Shown here in pieces: positions 34,232-43,060 of a stretch of 64,000 nucleotides of DNA. Position 1 is the stretch's first letter. Each line of letters starts with the position of its first letter. The translations under genes and the position numbers were made by a program. Where the stretch lies: NCBI GenBank assembly GCA_945862245.1, contig CAMAXN010000005.1:28755-92754 (forward strand), given 5' to 3'. This DNA is from Prosthecobacter debontii. Its GTDB lineage: Bacteria; Verrucomicrobiota; Verrucomicrobiia; Verrucomicrobiales; Akkermansiaceae. The notes under the pieces are model-generated. The model saw only the letters and a list, made by a program, of their open reading frames with translations. It was not told where the DNA came from and did no database searches.

Positions 34232-35109
34232 TCGATGCCTGGGATGCTAGGGGTGTTTGGCGGCACGGTGGGAATGGCGGGAATAACTGGAATTTCTCCT
34301 TCTGGGCCGGGTGTTACGGGTATCGCAGCTCTCGTATCTTGACCACCGCCTTGCTGCAATTGTCGCATGAAAACCTCTGGGTTCTGGCGCGGTGGGATCC
34401 AGAATACATTCCTGATTTCCCGGTCATCCGAGCCGAACGCACAGACCAGCTCCATTTGTAGCGGCAAGCGTCCGGGCAGGTCCCAGTCGTATTGGTATTC
34501 CATGGTGCGCCCGTCGAGTAGGCGCCATTCGAAATAGGCTACATCGGTGAGCAGAACAATTTCCGCGAACGGCTCTAGGTCTTCGGTCGGTATGCTGTTG
34601 CTGTTATCGAGGCCACTTTCATCCGAGATAATCTCATTTTCGTAGTAGCTCAGTACGATATCAAGGTAGCCGGATCGCCGCTTGAAGGTGGAGAACCGGA
34701 TCGCCTTAGCGGTGCGTTCCTGGCCGCCCCAAGTGAATGAAAGTGGGACGTTCTGTAGTGTTAGATCGGTCAGGTAATGGGAGCCCGTGTCCGTCGTTGC
34801 TAATTCCAATCGGGTGTTTCCGGGTAAGGCCGAGAGGCTGTTATCCATGAAGTCGAAAAACGCCTGGTTCAGCATCTCCTCGTTCTGTGTTTTCACGACG
34901 TTGTTGCCTAGTGCTAGCGTCGAGTATGACGTGGTGAAAATCATGCCCGCGAGAAGTGCGACAAGTAGGAGTGCGATGACGAGTTCCATCAGGGTGAAAC
35001 CGCGATCCGAGCAGAGGGGGGGATGGGGTGAGTGGGTGAGGGGGTGAAATGAGAGCGCGCCCCCCATCTTACTCTCACCCTCTCTCCCGCTCCTTTTCAA
35101 ACCTTTCAC
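34228..35109 (-). CDS. gspJ: Type II secretion minor pseudopilin GspJ
   Basis: The mature start GFTLMELVIALLLVALLAGM is a class III prepilin signal with Glu at +5, and the 293-residue length and position between gspI and gspK indicate GspJ. A GTG start at 35109 overlaps the gspI stop as GTGA, implying translational coupling. This gives an unusually long, His/Pro-rich leader of about 36 residues before the cleavage site. A start at the internal Met (MGGALSFH) is possible but still long. The C-terminal tail is Pro- and Gly-rich. Confidence 0.87.
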   Translation of the reverse strand: MKGLKRSGREGESKMGGALSFHPLTHSPHPPLCSDRGFTLMELVIALLLVALLAGMIFTTSYSTLALGNNVVKTQNEEMLNQAFFDFMDNSLSALPGNTRLELATTDTGSHYLTDLTLQNVPLSFTWGGQERTAKAIRFSTFKRRSGYLDIVLSYYENEIISDESGLDNSNSIPTEDLEPFAEIVLLTDVAYFEWRLLDGRTMEYQYDWDLPGRLPLQMELVCAFGSDDREIRNVFWIPPRQNPEVFMRQLQQGGGQDTRAAIPVTPGPEGEIPVIPAIPTVPPNTPSIPGIE

Positions 35110-35522
35110 GGCTGATACATGGGGTTATAGCGCCAGGTTTCGGCGGAGCGTTCTTGCCATGCTCCGTTCTGATACCAGTTCGCAATGATCTGAATATGGA
35201 ACATCTGCTGAAGCAGTTCGCCGTCTTGGTTCTCGATGTCCTCAATAGGTTCGATCACCACATCAAGCTCGATGTCCGTGCCCTCCACCGGGATTTGTGT
35301 AACGCCTTCCTCCAGCATCGGCATGCTGAGCTGCTCTGTGAGTGCGGAATTTAGAATGCGAGTAATGCGGAGTTCGCTTTGTGCAAGACTCGCTGCATCG
35401 GCCATGCGGTGGAAGGCCATGGCGAGCCCCGTGCAAGCGATTGCGAAAACGGCAATCGCGAGAACTACTTCCAGCAAGAGGAAGCCCTTGTTTTTTTTGC
35501 GGCTGGAAAATTCAACTTTCAA
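35106..35522 (-). CDS. gspI: Type II secretion minor pseudopilin GspI
   Basis: The 138-residue product has a prepilin signal RKKNKGFLLLEVVLAIAVFA (cleavage after Gly, Glu at +5) and the compact size of GspI. The start is a TTG inside an AT-rich repeat, so the first residues (KVEF) are repeat-encoded. Downstream it is coupled to gspJ. GspI nucleates the GspI-J-K tip complex of the pseudopilus. Confidence 0.87.
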   Translation of the reverse strand: MKVEFSSRKKNKGFLLLEVVLAIAVFAIACTGLAMAFHRMADAASLAQSELRITRILNSALTEQLSMPMLEEGVTQIPVEGTDIELDVVIEPIEDIENQDGELLQQMFHIQIIANWYQNGAWQERSAETWRYNPMYQP

Positions 35523-35600
35523 AATTCAAAATTCAATGAAGATGCTGACAGTGGCCTTGCGAGTTACCCAATCTCTAATTTCCAATTTCCAATTTCTTTT
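35508..35600. repeat. AT-rich dispersed intergenic repeat (copy E)
   Basis: AAATTCAACTTTCAAAATTC, then AAAATTCAATGAAGATG, and further on AATTTCCAATTTCCAATTTC occupy the gspH/gspI gap and the first codons of gspI. The ATTCAA...GAAGA arrangement matches other copies. Confidence 0.6.
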
Positions 35601-35604
35601 AAGC

Positions 35605-36195
35605 TCACTTCACCTCCAATTCGGAATTGGCGATGGTAGCGGTGAGCGGATGGTAGGTGTCTTGTGCGTAGCTATCGCTGATGGTCATGCGGACAGTGAT
35701 GGGTTCGGAAAGACCGTTGGGATCGAAGCGCCATATAGGAATGAGGTTTTTCTTGGGGGTTATGAAATTCTCCGTGTTCCATCGGCGAACGCTGAGGGAG
35801 ATGTCTGAGTCGATGGCTACATCCTGACGCAGGGTCGCGCCGGTTTCGCTTTTCACCTCCGAACCGCCGATCTCGTTACCAAGCGCGGTAGTTCGCTCAG
35901 TTCCATCCGATGCTTCCGCAAAGGGTAGTAGCCGCAGCGAGTTTTCCCGGAATTCGATAGCGTAGGGCTTCTGGTGGAGGATGGCGGTGGTGCGCGCCTT
36001 TTTCGCGAGGAGTTCGATCTCGCCAGAGGCATTGACAAGGGCGCGTTCGGATGAAGAGAGGACAACGGTGGTGACGGCTCCGCCTACAAGCAGCGCAAAT
36101 ACCATTAGAACGATAACGATTTCGAGGAGTGTGAAACCGGCGCTAGTGTATCTAGTCTTGTGAGGAAATGTCATCATCCGTTCCGTCTTGGCCAT
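35605..36195 (-). CDS. gspH: Type II secretion minor pseudopilin GspH
   Basis: A prepilin signal (TSAGFTLLEIVIVLMVFALL) heads a 196-residue protein with the beta-rich C-terminal domain of GspH/FimT-type pseudopilins, ending LTATIANSELEVK. The gene overlaps gspG by about 40 bp if the track start is used; Met at residue 7 or 8 would shorten the overlap. It caps or modulates the pseudopilus shaft together with GspG. Confidence 0.85.
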   Translation of the reverse strand: MAKTERMMTFPHKTRYTSAGFTLLEIVIVLMVFALLVGGAVTTVVLSSSERALVNASGEIELLAKKARTTAILHQKPYAIEFRENSLRLLPFAEASDGTERTTALGNEIGGSEVKSETGATLRQDVAIDSDISLSVRRWNTENFITPKKNLIPIWRFDPNGLSEPITVRMTISDSYAQDTYHPLTATIANSELEVK

Positions 36196-36607
36196 CTGGT
36201 CCCTTGCAGTAAATCTCGAAGCTTGAAGGGTCTTTTTTGCCGGGGTTACGGTATTGGTATGGGTTTTGCCAAGGGTCTAATGGGACTTCCTTTTTTGTGT
36301 CCACGGGAGTCCAGCGCTTGGGGACGGGAGGTGAGCTTGGCTTAATATAGAGTGCGATTAGACCCTGCTGTGTGGTTGGTGCGCCTCCTGCGTTTATGGC
36401 ATACATTTTGATCGCTGAGGAAATCGTATTGAAGTCTGAGGTTACGCGCTGGATTTTGGCACCGTCGCCAAGTTTCCCGACCACGGCAATGGATCCTCCA
36501 AGGATCACGGCGATGATCCCGAGAACGATTACAATTTCAAGGAGAGTGAAGCCTTGGGATAGGATATGGCGGTTGGGATGTTGGTTCTTCGATATTCCGT
36601 TTTTCAT
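36152..36607 (-). CDS. gspG: Type II secretion major pseudopilin GspG
   Basis: At 151 residues with QGFTLLEIVIVLGIIAVILG, this is a standard major pseudopilin. The GspG-specific blocks PTTQQGLIALYIKP and VPLDPWQNPYQYRNPG are present, and the C-terminal GPDGQDGTDDD fits the calcium-binding loop of GspG. It polymerises into the pseudopilus. It is the first pseudopilin gene after the PBP1A gene, 56 bp downstream on the minus strand. Confidence 0.94.
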   Translation of the reverse strand: MKNGISKNQHPNRHILSQGFTLLEIVIVLGIIAVILGGSIAVVGKLGDGAKIQRVTSDFNTISSAIKMYAINAGGAPTTQQGLIALYIKPSSPPVPKRWTPVDTKKEVPLDPWQNPYQYRNPGKKDPSSFEIYCKGPDGQDGTDDDISSQD

Positions 36608-36663
36608 GGTTATAGGGAGTTGAATGCCGTTGATGTATCTTCTTGTCTGAAAAGGTTAGAGAG

Positions 36664-39018
36664 TCAATCTACTGGTAAGGCGCGGAGAGGCGGTTCCTCA
36701 ACTGGTCGGGCGCGGAGAGGCGGTTCCTCAACTGGTCGGGCTTGGAGAGGCGGTTCCTCGCTCACTGGGGTGGCTCGCGGTGGCGGGGCGCCTTCTTCGA
36801 AAACGGGTATCGCTCGGGCGGGATGGATGGGACAGAAATCACCTACGGAGGGTGCGATGTCAGCGGGAACTTGTTCAGTGTAGGAAGTTCCTGCAGCGAG
36901 GCAACCGGCGGTGGCTCGTTTCCCGGAGAGTCGGCATAGCTCGATGTCGGCGAGGTCGATCCTCGAGTGTAGCTTGCCGGCCTTGTAGCCGAGGCGATCG
37001 GCCGTCTTCATTACATCCACCCAAACTGGCAAGGCGAGGGTGGAGCCAAAGCCGCCTTGGATGGTTTTCTTGGGCTGGTCAAAGCCGACCCAGACGGCGC
37101 AGGTGAGGCTAGAGGAATACCCGGCGAACCAAGCGTCCTTGAATTCGTTGGTGGTTCCAGTTTTTCCTGCGGCAGGCTTATTATAACCAAGACGTTTCAT
37201 GGAATTGGCTGTGCCGGAGCTCGCGACTTGCTGGAGGATGCTTGAAACGGACCACGCCGAGCCCTTGTTGGCTGCCTGATAGGGCAGGGGCGGGGTGCGA
37301 TAGAGAATATTTCCTCGACGATCTTTGATTTCCGTCACGAGAAACGGGCGATAGCGGGCTCCTTCGTTGGGAAAAATCGTGTATGCGGTAGCAACTTCCC
37401 AAGGGCTGGCCTCCCAAGAGCCGAGGAATGAGGACGGCGTTTCCGGCATCGCTACGCCGAAGCCCGCCTTGCGTGAGACTTCTTTTACGTTGGAAACCCC
37501 CGCGTAATTTCCTACGCGGACGGACATTGTGTTACGGGAACGTATAAGCCCATAAGAAACGGGATGGATTCCGCCAAATTTTTTGTCTGAGTTGTTAGGT
37601 TGCCATGTCGGTGCGCCTTTGATCTCGCCCCTTTGTATCGGTCCGTCGGATATTTGGTTGGATGGCTGCATGCCTTTGTCGAAGGCGGCTAGATAGACGA
37701 AAGGCTTAAATATTGAGCCGATTTGGCGCCGGGCTTGGATTGCGCGGTTAAATTTGGATTCTTTTGCATCGCGCCCGCCGACAAGGGCGAGCACGGATCC
37801 CGTGCGGTTCTCGATCAATACTGCTGCTCCTTGGATGTATTTCGGTTCCTTGCGATTGTCTTCCGGAAGATTCTGCCATGCCGCGCGTGTCTGATGTGGA
37901 TATCCGGAAAGGCGCTCAGTCTCACGCAGTTTCTTGTCGAGCGCTTCCTCCGCGATGGTCTGTAGGCGTTGGTCGATGGTGGTTACGATGGTCAAGCCCC
38001 CGAGTTCGATGTTTTCTTTTTCTAGGATAATCTCAAGGTCGCGGCGTATCGCGTCCATCGCATAGGATTCATGGGCTTCGCGCCGCAAAACAGGGCGGAC
38101 AGTAATAGGCTCTTTTTTCGCGGTGTCGGCCTGTACCTGGGAAATTTTTTCCGCAGTGACCATGCGGGCGAGGGTGGTGTTGCGCTCGCGCTCGGCGGCT
38201 TCCATGGAGCGGAATGGGTTGTAGGCGTCGGGGCCGCGGACGATTCCCGCCAGTAGTGCGGATTCAGAGAGAGTCAACTCGAACGGATGTTTTTCGAAAT
38301 AGATGCGCGATGCTTCGCCAACACCCTTGATCTGTCGTCCCCAGTTGATCTGGTTTATGTATGCCTCAAGGATGCGGTCTTTAGTAAGGGTCGATTCGAG
38401 GCGGAACGCGATGGCGACCTCAAGGCATTTGCGGTCGAGTTGCATTAGCAGGAGCTTTGAACGGTCTTTCCGGTTTTCTTCGACCATTTCACGTGCCTTC
38501 AGAGCGAACACATCAGAAGCGAGTTGCTGAGTTATTGTTGAAGCACCTTCCTTTTTACCTGTCAGGTTTTTTAGGGAAGCTCGCATGATGCCGATGATGT
38601 CGATGGCGCCGTGCGAATAAAAGCGCTCGTCCTCACGGGCGAGGATGGCCTTACGGAAATCCTCAGAAACGTCCTTGAGCGGGACGATTGAGCGCTTTTC
38701 ACCGTGGATACGTCCGATTTCTGTGCCTTGCCGATCGAGGATAATTGTGCGTGTTGGCATTTTGTTGATGCGGGAGAGATCGTAGTGGGATGACCGGAAG
38801 CCGTAGGCCATAGCCAAAGCGATCAGTAAGAGTAGTGCTAAGACAGTGGGTACCCCGATCAGGCGGATGAAAAACCGCTTTATCGCGCTTGTGCCGCGGG
38901 ATAGCCAAAACAGCAGATGGAAAGGCCAAAGCAGTAGTAATAAGAACGGGTTGGGCGATCCGCTGGGGACGGGCTTCTCGCCGCGGTGCTTGCTGCTCTG
39001 TTGTTTGCGTTTAGCCAT
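36664..39018 (-). CDS. Class A penicillin-binding protein 1A
   Basis: A transmembrane helix near 60 is followed by a GT51 glycosyltransferase (AILAREDERFYSHGAIDIIG, then GASTITQQLA) and a transpeptidase with SxxK in RQIGSIFKPF, SxN in IRSRNTMSV and KTGTT in AGKTGTTNEF. It polymerises and cross-links peptidoglycan in the periplasm. The C-terminal tail is a Pro/Glu/Arg-rich repeat (RPVEEPPLRA). Met at 39018 (MAKRKQQ) is the likely start. It precedes the gsp genes on the same strand, so envelope expansion and secretion genes may be co-expressed. Confidence 0.95.
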   Translation of the reverse strand: MAKRKQQSSKHRGEKPVPSGSPNPFLLLLLWPFHLLFWLSRGTSAIKRFFIRLIGVPTVLALLLLIALAMAYGFRSSHYDLSRINKMPTRTIILDRQGTEIGRIHGEKRSIVPLKDVSEDFRKAILAREDERFYSHGAIDIIGIMRASLKNLTGKKEGASTITQQLASDVFALKAREMVEENRKDRSKLLLMQLDRKCLEVAIAFRLESTLTKDRILEAYINQINWGRQIKGVGEASRIYFEKHPFELTLSESALLAGIVRGPDAYNPFRSMEAAERERNTTLARMVTAEKISQVQADTAKKEPITVRPVLRREAHESYAMDAIRRDLEIILEKENIELGGLTIVTTIDQRLQTIAEEALDKKLRETERLSGYPHQTRAAWQNLPEDNRKEPKYIQGAAVLIENRTGSVLALVGGRDAKESKFNRAIQARRQIGSIFKPFVYLAAFDKGMQPSNQISDGPIQRGEIKGAPTWQPNNSDKKFGGIHPVSYGLIRSRNTMSVRVGNYAGVSNVKEVSRKAGFGVAMPETPSSFLGSWEASPWEVATAYTIFPNEGARYRPFLVTEIKDRRGNILYRTPPLPYQAANKGSAWSVSSILQQVASSGTANSMKRLGYNKPAAGKTGTTNEFKDAWFAGYSSSLTCAVWVGFDQPKKTIQGGFGSTLALPVWVDVMKTADRLGYKAGKLHSRIDLADIELCRLSGKRATAGCLAAGTSYTEQVPADIAPSVGDFCPIHPARAIPVFEEGAPPPRATPVSEEPPLQARPVEEPPLRARPVEEPPLRALPVD
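36681..36770 (-). repeat. Three 30-bp tandem repeats in the PBP1A tail
   Basis: Three 30-bp units starting CGCGGAGAGGCGGTTCCTCA encode ARPVEEPPLR-type decapeptides at the extreme C-terminus of PBP1A. The first two are identical. Unit number would change only the tail length. Confidence 0.92.
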
Positions 39019-39135
39019 GATCGCTACACACAAATAATAAGGTAAAATTAAAAACTTAAAACTGTAAACTTTACGCGTCCTAGCTTTTATAAATCGCTAG
39101 ACGAAAGGCTGGAATAGTGTCGATTGTGGGTAGCA

Positions 39136-40119
39136 ATGAAAATTATACCAATCGTGTGGTTCATGTTCTCGGTGGCGAGTAGTGCCCTCGCCTACGAAGC
39201 TGTCTCCACTCTCACCGACCTTATGAATCTCGAAAAGAAGGTTGCGGAGGTTTCCAAGAAATCGCTGCCGGCTACGGTCGCGCTCGTTTCCGAGACAACA
39301 GGTTCCTCGGGCTCCGGCGTTATTGTGTCCAAAGACGGCGTTATCCTGACCGCCGCGCACGTGGTGCAAGGCATGAAGGAGGTGGATATCTATTTCTCCG
39401 ATGGCAAGAAATGGCTCGGCAAGGTGCTTGGCGCGAATTTTTCCAAAGACATCGGTATAGTGAAAATGTCCGAGCCTGGTCCGTGGCCTTTTGTGAATAT
39501 GGGCGAGTCTAAACCGCTTGAGGCCGGCGATTGGGTTGTCGCTCTCGGACACTCGGCCGGCTTTGATCCGGCAAGGACTCCTCCTATCCGCTTCGGTAGG
39601 GTCATGTCGGACGGCCCAGGAAACTATTTTACCACCGACTGCACACTGATCGGTGGGGATTCGGGCGGACCGCTCTTTGACCTTGCTGGAAAAGTTGTCG
39701 GGATCAATTCCTCGATCGGTGAGTCTTGGAAGAATAACAACCATGCAGGAGTTGATGGTTTCAGTGAAGATTGGGATCGGTTGATCGCAGGTGAGACATG
39801 GGGCACTCTCCAGATGAATCCCATGGCAAATCCCGAGACCCCGGTGCTCGGTATCGGTATGGGAATGAATAATGGGAAAGACGGAGTGCCCATTTATAGG
39901 GTTGAGCCGAATTCACCTGCGGCTGCTGCAGGACTAAGGGTGGGCGATGTAATTCGCTTTGTGGACGGCGACCGCGTCCTCGAAGGTACGGAACTCCAGC
40001 AGGTACTGGTGAAACGTGAGGTTGGGGATAAGGTGAAACTCGGCATCGTTCGAGATGAGGTGGAGATCGAGATCGAGGTAGTGTTGGTGAAACGTGAAGA
40101 GCTTTTCAAGACAAGATGA
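39136..40119 (+). CDS. DegP-like trypsin/PDZ serine protease
   Basis: After a signal peptide (IIPIVWFMFSVASSALA) comes a trypsin fold with the catalytic His in ILTAAHVVQG, Asp in SKDIGIVKM and Ser in IGGDSGGPLFD. A single C-terminal PDZ domain (IYRVEPNSPAAAAGLRVGDV) follows. It probably degrades damaged periplasmic proteins. It overlaps the next gene by 4 bp (ATGA), so the two proteins are likely made together. Met at 39136 is preferred over the track start. Confidence 0.93.
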   Translation: MKIIPIVWFMFSVASSALAYEAVSTLTDLMNLEKKVAEVSKKSLPATVALVSETTGSSGSGVIVSKDGVILTAAHVVQGMKEVDIYFSDGKKWLGKVLGANFSKDIGIVKMSEPGPWPFVNMGESKPLEAGDWVVALGHSAGFDPARTPPIRFGRVMSDGPGNYFTTDCTLIGGDSGGPLFDLAGKVVGINSSIGESWKNNNHAGVDGFSEDWDRLIAGETWGTLQMNPMANPETPVLGIGMGMNNGKDGVPIYRVEPNSPAAAAGLRVGDVIRFVDGDRVLEGTELQQVLVKREVGDKVKLGIVRDEVEIEIEVVLVKREELFKTR

Positions 40120-41363
40120 AAACATACCAATTTCTCGTTATTACCTTCATTCTGCTTTGTGCAAGTCTGACCGCTCCCGCGCAGCGCTCCGAGGAGGAGG
40201 TGCCGCTTATGCGGCCCGATGAGTGGAAGATTGTTGATGCGCAATCGCTGGAGTTCAACAAGGTGCTTGAGCCCATAGTTGCCGACGCCGCAAAATCTAC
40301 CGTGACGATCTGGGGGCGCGAAAGCAGGCAGCCCCGCAAGCTGGCCTACGGTACGGTCATCGCCGACGGAACGAGCATTCTGACGAAATGGAGCGAGATC
40401 GAGCCTTTCGCTGATGATCTATTTGTGAATGGGGCATACGGCGAAGGCGTGCAAGCCGAGGTTACGGGTGTTTTCACCGACGAGGATCTCGCATTGCTCT
40501 CGATACCGAAGGAAGCCATCCAATCGGAAAATATCAATCCGGTCAAATTCCACCCGAGCGATCTCTCGCTCGGGCGTTTCTTGGTAGCCGCAAGACCTGA
40601 TGGCAAACCGGCTGGGTTCGGGGTGGTCGGCGTCCTTGAAAGAAATCTCCGCGAGACAGACAAGGCGCACCTCGGGATCATGGTGGATTTCCAACACCGA
40701 GGCGAAGGGGTTAGGATCGCGACCGTACAGCCCGAATATGGCGCTGCGGAAGCGGGTCTTTGCGCCGGCGATTTGATCCTGAATGTGAACGACCGCGACA
40801 TTTCTGGCCTGCAGGAACTCAAGAACGCGCTCAATGGCAAGAGACCCGGCGATAAGGTGAACTTGCGTATAGAGACCGCAGGCAAGGAGCGCGATGTTGA
40901 GGTGCTGCTTTCCAACCGCCCTCTGCTCGGGCAGTTCGCCGGCGGCCGGCTCAACCAGATGGAACGCATGGGCGGTGAGCCGAACGGCATCCGCGATGGA
41001 TTCTCCCTCGTAGTGCAGACGGATATGAAAATCCAGGCCAACCAGATCGGCGGGCCGGTCGTCGATCTCGAGGGCCGAGTGGTCGGCATCACTATGGCAC
41101 GCGCTGACCGGACGCGAACTTATTTCATGGGTAGCCAAGCGGTGATGGATCTTTTAAAAACGGAAACCGACAGTATCGTCGAGGCGCGTAAGAAGACCGA
41201 ACAGTTGAAGATGGAACTCGCTGAGCAGAGCCGCATGATGATTCTACCCCGGCGCAGTGAGATCAAACCGCGGGATATCGAGCGCACGCGCCGCCACCTC
41301 AAGGATATTGAACGCCTGCTCGGTAGGGCAAACCGTGAACTCGACGATCTTGGCGAGAGATAA
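40116..41363 (+). CDS. Catalytically dead DegP-like PDZ protein
   Basis: The product has a signal peptide, the trypsin-like core and a PDZ domain (RIATVQPEYGAAEAGLCAGD) like its upstream neighbour, but the catalytic positions are lost. The His region reads TSILTKWSEI, and the GDSGG elbow reads NQIGGPVVDL, with no Ser nucleophile. The C-terminus is a long basic coiled coil (KKTEQLKMELAEQ, DIERTRRHLKDIERLL). Translational coupling to the active protease suggests a regulatory or chaperone partner. This is inferred; no interaction is shown. Confidence 0.87.
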   Translation: MKTYQFLVITFILLCASLTAPAQRSEEEVPLMRPDEWKIVDAQSLEFNKVLEPIVADAAKSTVTIWGRESRQPRKLAYGTVIADGTSILTKWSEIEPFADDLFVNGAYGEGVQAEVTGVFTDEDLALLSIPKEAIQSENINPVKFHPSDLSLGRFLVAARPDGKPAGFGVVGVLERNLRETDKAHLGIMVDFQHRGEGVRIATVQPEYGAAEAGLCAGDLILNVNDRDISGLQELKNALNGKRPGDKVNLRIETAGKERDVEVLLSNRPLLGQFAGGRLNQMERMGGEPNGIRDGFSLVVQTDMKIQANQIGGPVVDLEGRVVGITMARADRTRTYFMGSQAVMDLLKTETDSIVEARKKTEQLKMELAEQSRMMILPRRSEIKPRDIERTRRHLKDIERLLGRANRELDDLGER

Positions 41364-41414
41364 ATCGAAATCAGGGCTTCAAACCCAGCGCAAGACCGCT
41401 AGCTTATCACCGCG

Positions 41415-43046
41415 ATGAGCGAGAAGGAATTTTACTACCAAGATCCTTACCCCTTGGGTGCGGATGAGACGGAATACGAGTGTATCCGCGAGGGCGGAGT
41501 CGAGATTTTGCAGGTAGGCGGCAAGGAAATACTTAAAGTCGATTCTGAATCGCTAGTTTTTCTCGCAGCCGAGGCTATGAGGGCGATCAATTTCACCCTT
41601 CGCTCCAGTCACCTTGCTCAGGTCGCTGCCATCCTCGATGATTCCGAGGCCTCCCAGAACGACCGGATGGTCGCGTTGATGCTACTCAAGAACGCCGAGA
41701 TCGCCGCACACGGGATTCTGCCAGGTTGTCAAGATACTGGCACTGCCACGGTTATTGGAAAAAAAGGCCAGCATGTTTGGACGGAAGGCGACGACGCAGA
41801 ATCCATTTCTAAAGGCATCCATCAGACTTATACGAAAGAAAATCTCCGTTATTCGCAGACTGCACCCCTAACGATGTATGACGAGGTCAATACGAAGACA
41901 AACCTCCCTGCTCAGATCGACCTCTACGCAGCGCAAGGCGACGAATACAAATTCCTCTTTGTCAGTAAGGGTGGTGGCTCGGCGAATAAAACTTTTCTCT
42001 ATCAGGAAACCAAAGCGCTGCTCAACCCACAGCGGCTAAAAGAATTCTGCGTCGAGAAAATGAAGTCGCTCGGCACCGCCGCCTGCCCGCCCTATCACCT
42101 TGCGTTCGTGATTGGTGGTACCTCTGCGGAAAGTAACCTTAAAACCGTGAAGATGGCGACGACGCGTTATTTCGATTCTCTGCCGACTTCCGGTAATGAG
42201 CACGGACAAGCTTTCCGCGACTTGGTGCTTGAGAAAGAGTTGTTAGTGCTGGCGCAGGAGATTGGGATTGGCGCGCAGTTCGGCGGTAAATATTTTGCGC
42301 TCGATGTGCGCGTGGTCCGCTTGCCGCGCCACGGTGCATCGTGTCCCGTCGGTATCGGCGTATCCTGCTCTGCGGACCGACAGGCGATGGCAAAGATCAC
42401 ACGGAATGGGATATTTCTCGAGAAGCTTGAGAAGAATCCCGGCCGCTTCATACCCGAGGCATACCGCGATTGGAAATTTAAGGGCGTGGCGATCGACCTC
42501 GACCAAGGCATGGGGAAAACGCTCGAAACACTTTCCAAGTATCCCGTTACCACCGCTCTCTCTCTCTCTGGGACAATCATCGTTGCCCGCGATTCTGCCC
42601 ATGCAAAGCTCAAGGAAATACTCGATAAAACCGGCGACCTGCCGGACTACTTCAAGGAGTATCCTGTCTACTACGCTGGCCCAGCGAAAACCCCAGAGGG
42701 TATGCCTTCTGGTTCCTTCGGCCCCACCACTGCTGGTCGCATGGACGGATACGTCGACCTTTTCCAATCCCACGGTGCATCTATGGTCATGCTCGCCAAA
42801 GGTAATCGTTCCCAGCAGGTGACCGATGCCTGCAAGAAAAACGGTGGCTTTTACCTAGGCTCTGCTGGCGGCCCTGCGGCTCTGCTAGCACAGGAACACA
42901 TACGCTCCCAAGAAGTTGTCGATTTTCCCGAATTGGGCATGGAGGCGGTCTGGAAAATTACTGTTGAGAATTTCCCTGCTTTCATTCTCGTTGACAACAA
43001 GGGTAACGATTTCTTTCGGACGATGAATCAGTGCCCGGTGTGCTGA
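41415..43046 (+). CDS. fumA: Class I fumarate hydratase (Fe-S)
   Basis: The 543-residue length and motifs are those of class I fumarase: [33 protein letters not shown] and [19 protein letters not shown] with the cluster cysteines, then the C-terminal beta domain [20 protein letters not shown]. It interconverts fumarate and malate using a 4Fe-4S cluster. Closely related tartrate dehydratases are possible, but single-chain length favours fumarase. It is convergent with the squalene-cyclase-fold gene. Confidence 0.92.
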   Translation: MSEKEFYYQDPYPLGADETEYECIREGGVEILQVGGKEILKVDSESLVFLAAEAMRAINFTLRSSHLAQVAAILDDSEASQNDRMVALMLLKNAEIAAHGILPGCQDTGTATVIGKKGQHVWTEGDDAESISKGIHQTYTKENLRYSQTAPLTMYDEVNTKTNLPAQIDLYAAQGDEYKFLFVSKGGGSANKTFLYQETKALLNPQRLKEFCVEKMKSLGTAACPPYHLAFVIGGTSAESNLKTVKMATTRYFDSLPTSGNEHGQAFRDLVLEKELLVLAQEIGIGAQFGGKYFALDVRVVRLPRHGASCPVGIGVSCSADRQAMAKITRNGIFLEKLEKNPGRFIPEAYRDWKFKGVAIDLDQGMGKTLETLSKYPVTTALSLSGTIIVARDSAHAKLKEILDKTGDLPDYFKEYPVYYAGPAKTPEGMPSGSFGPTTAGRMDGYVDLFQSHGASMVMLAKGNRSQQVTDACKKNGGFYLGSAGGPAALLAQEHIRSQEVVDFPELGMEAVWKITVENFPAFILVDNKGNDFFRTMNQCPVC

Positions 43047-43060
43047 TGTCATTCAGCGGC

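Noticed and set aside
39044-39073. Possible seventh copy of the AT-rich repeat upstream of PBP1A
   Set aside because: Only AT-richness and AAACTT-like text are shared; the GAAGA block is missing.
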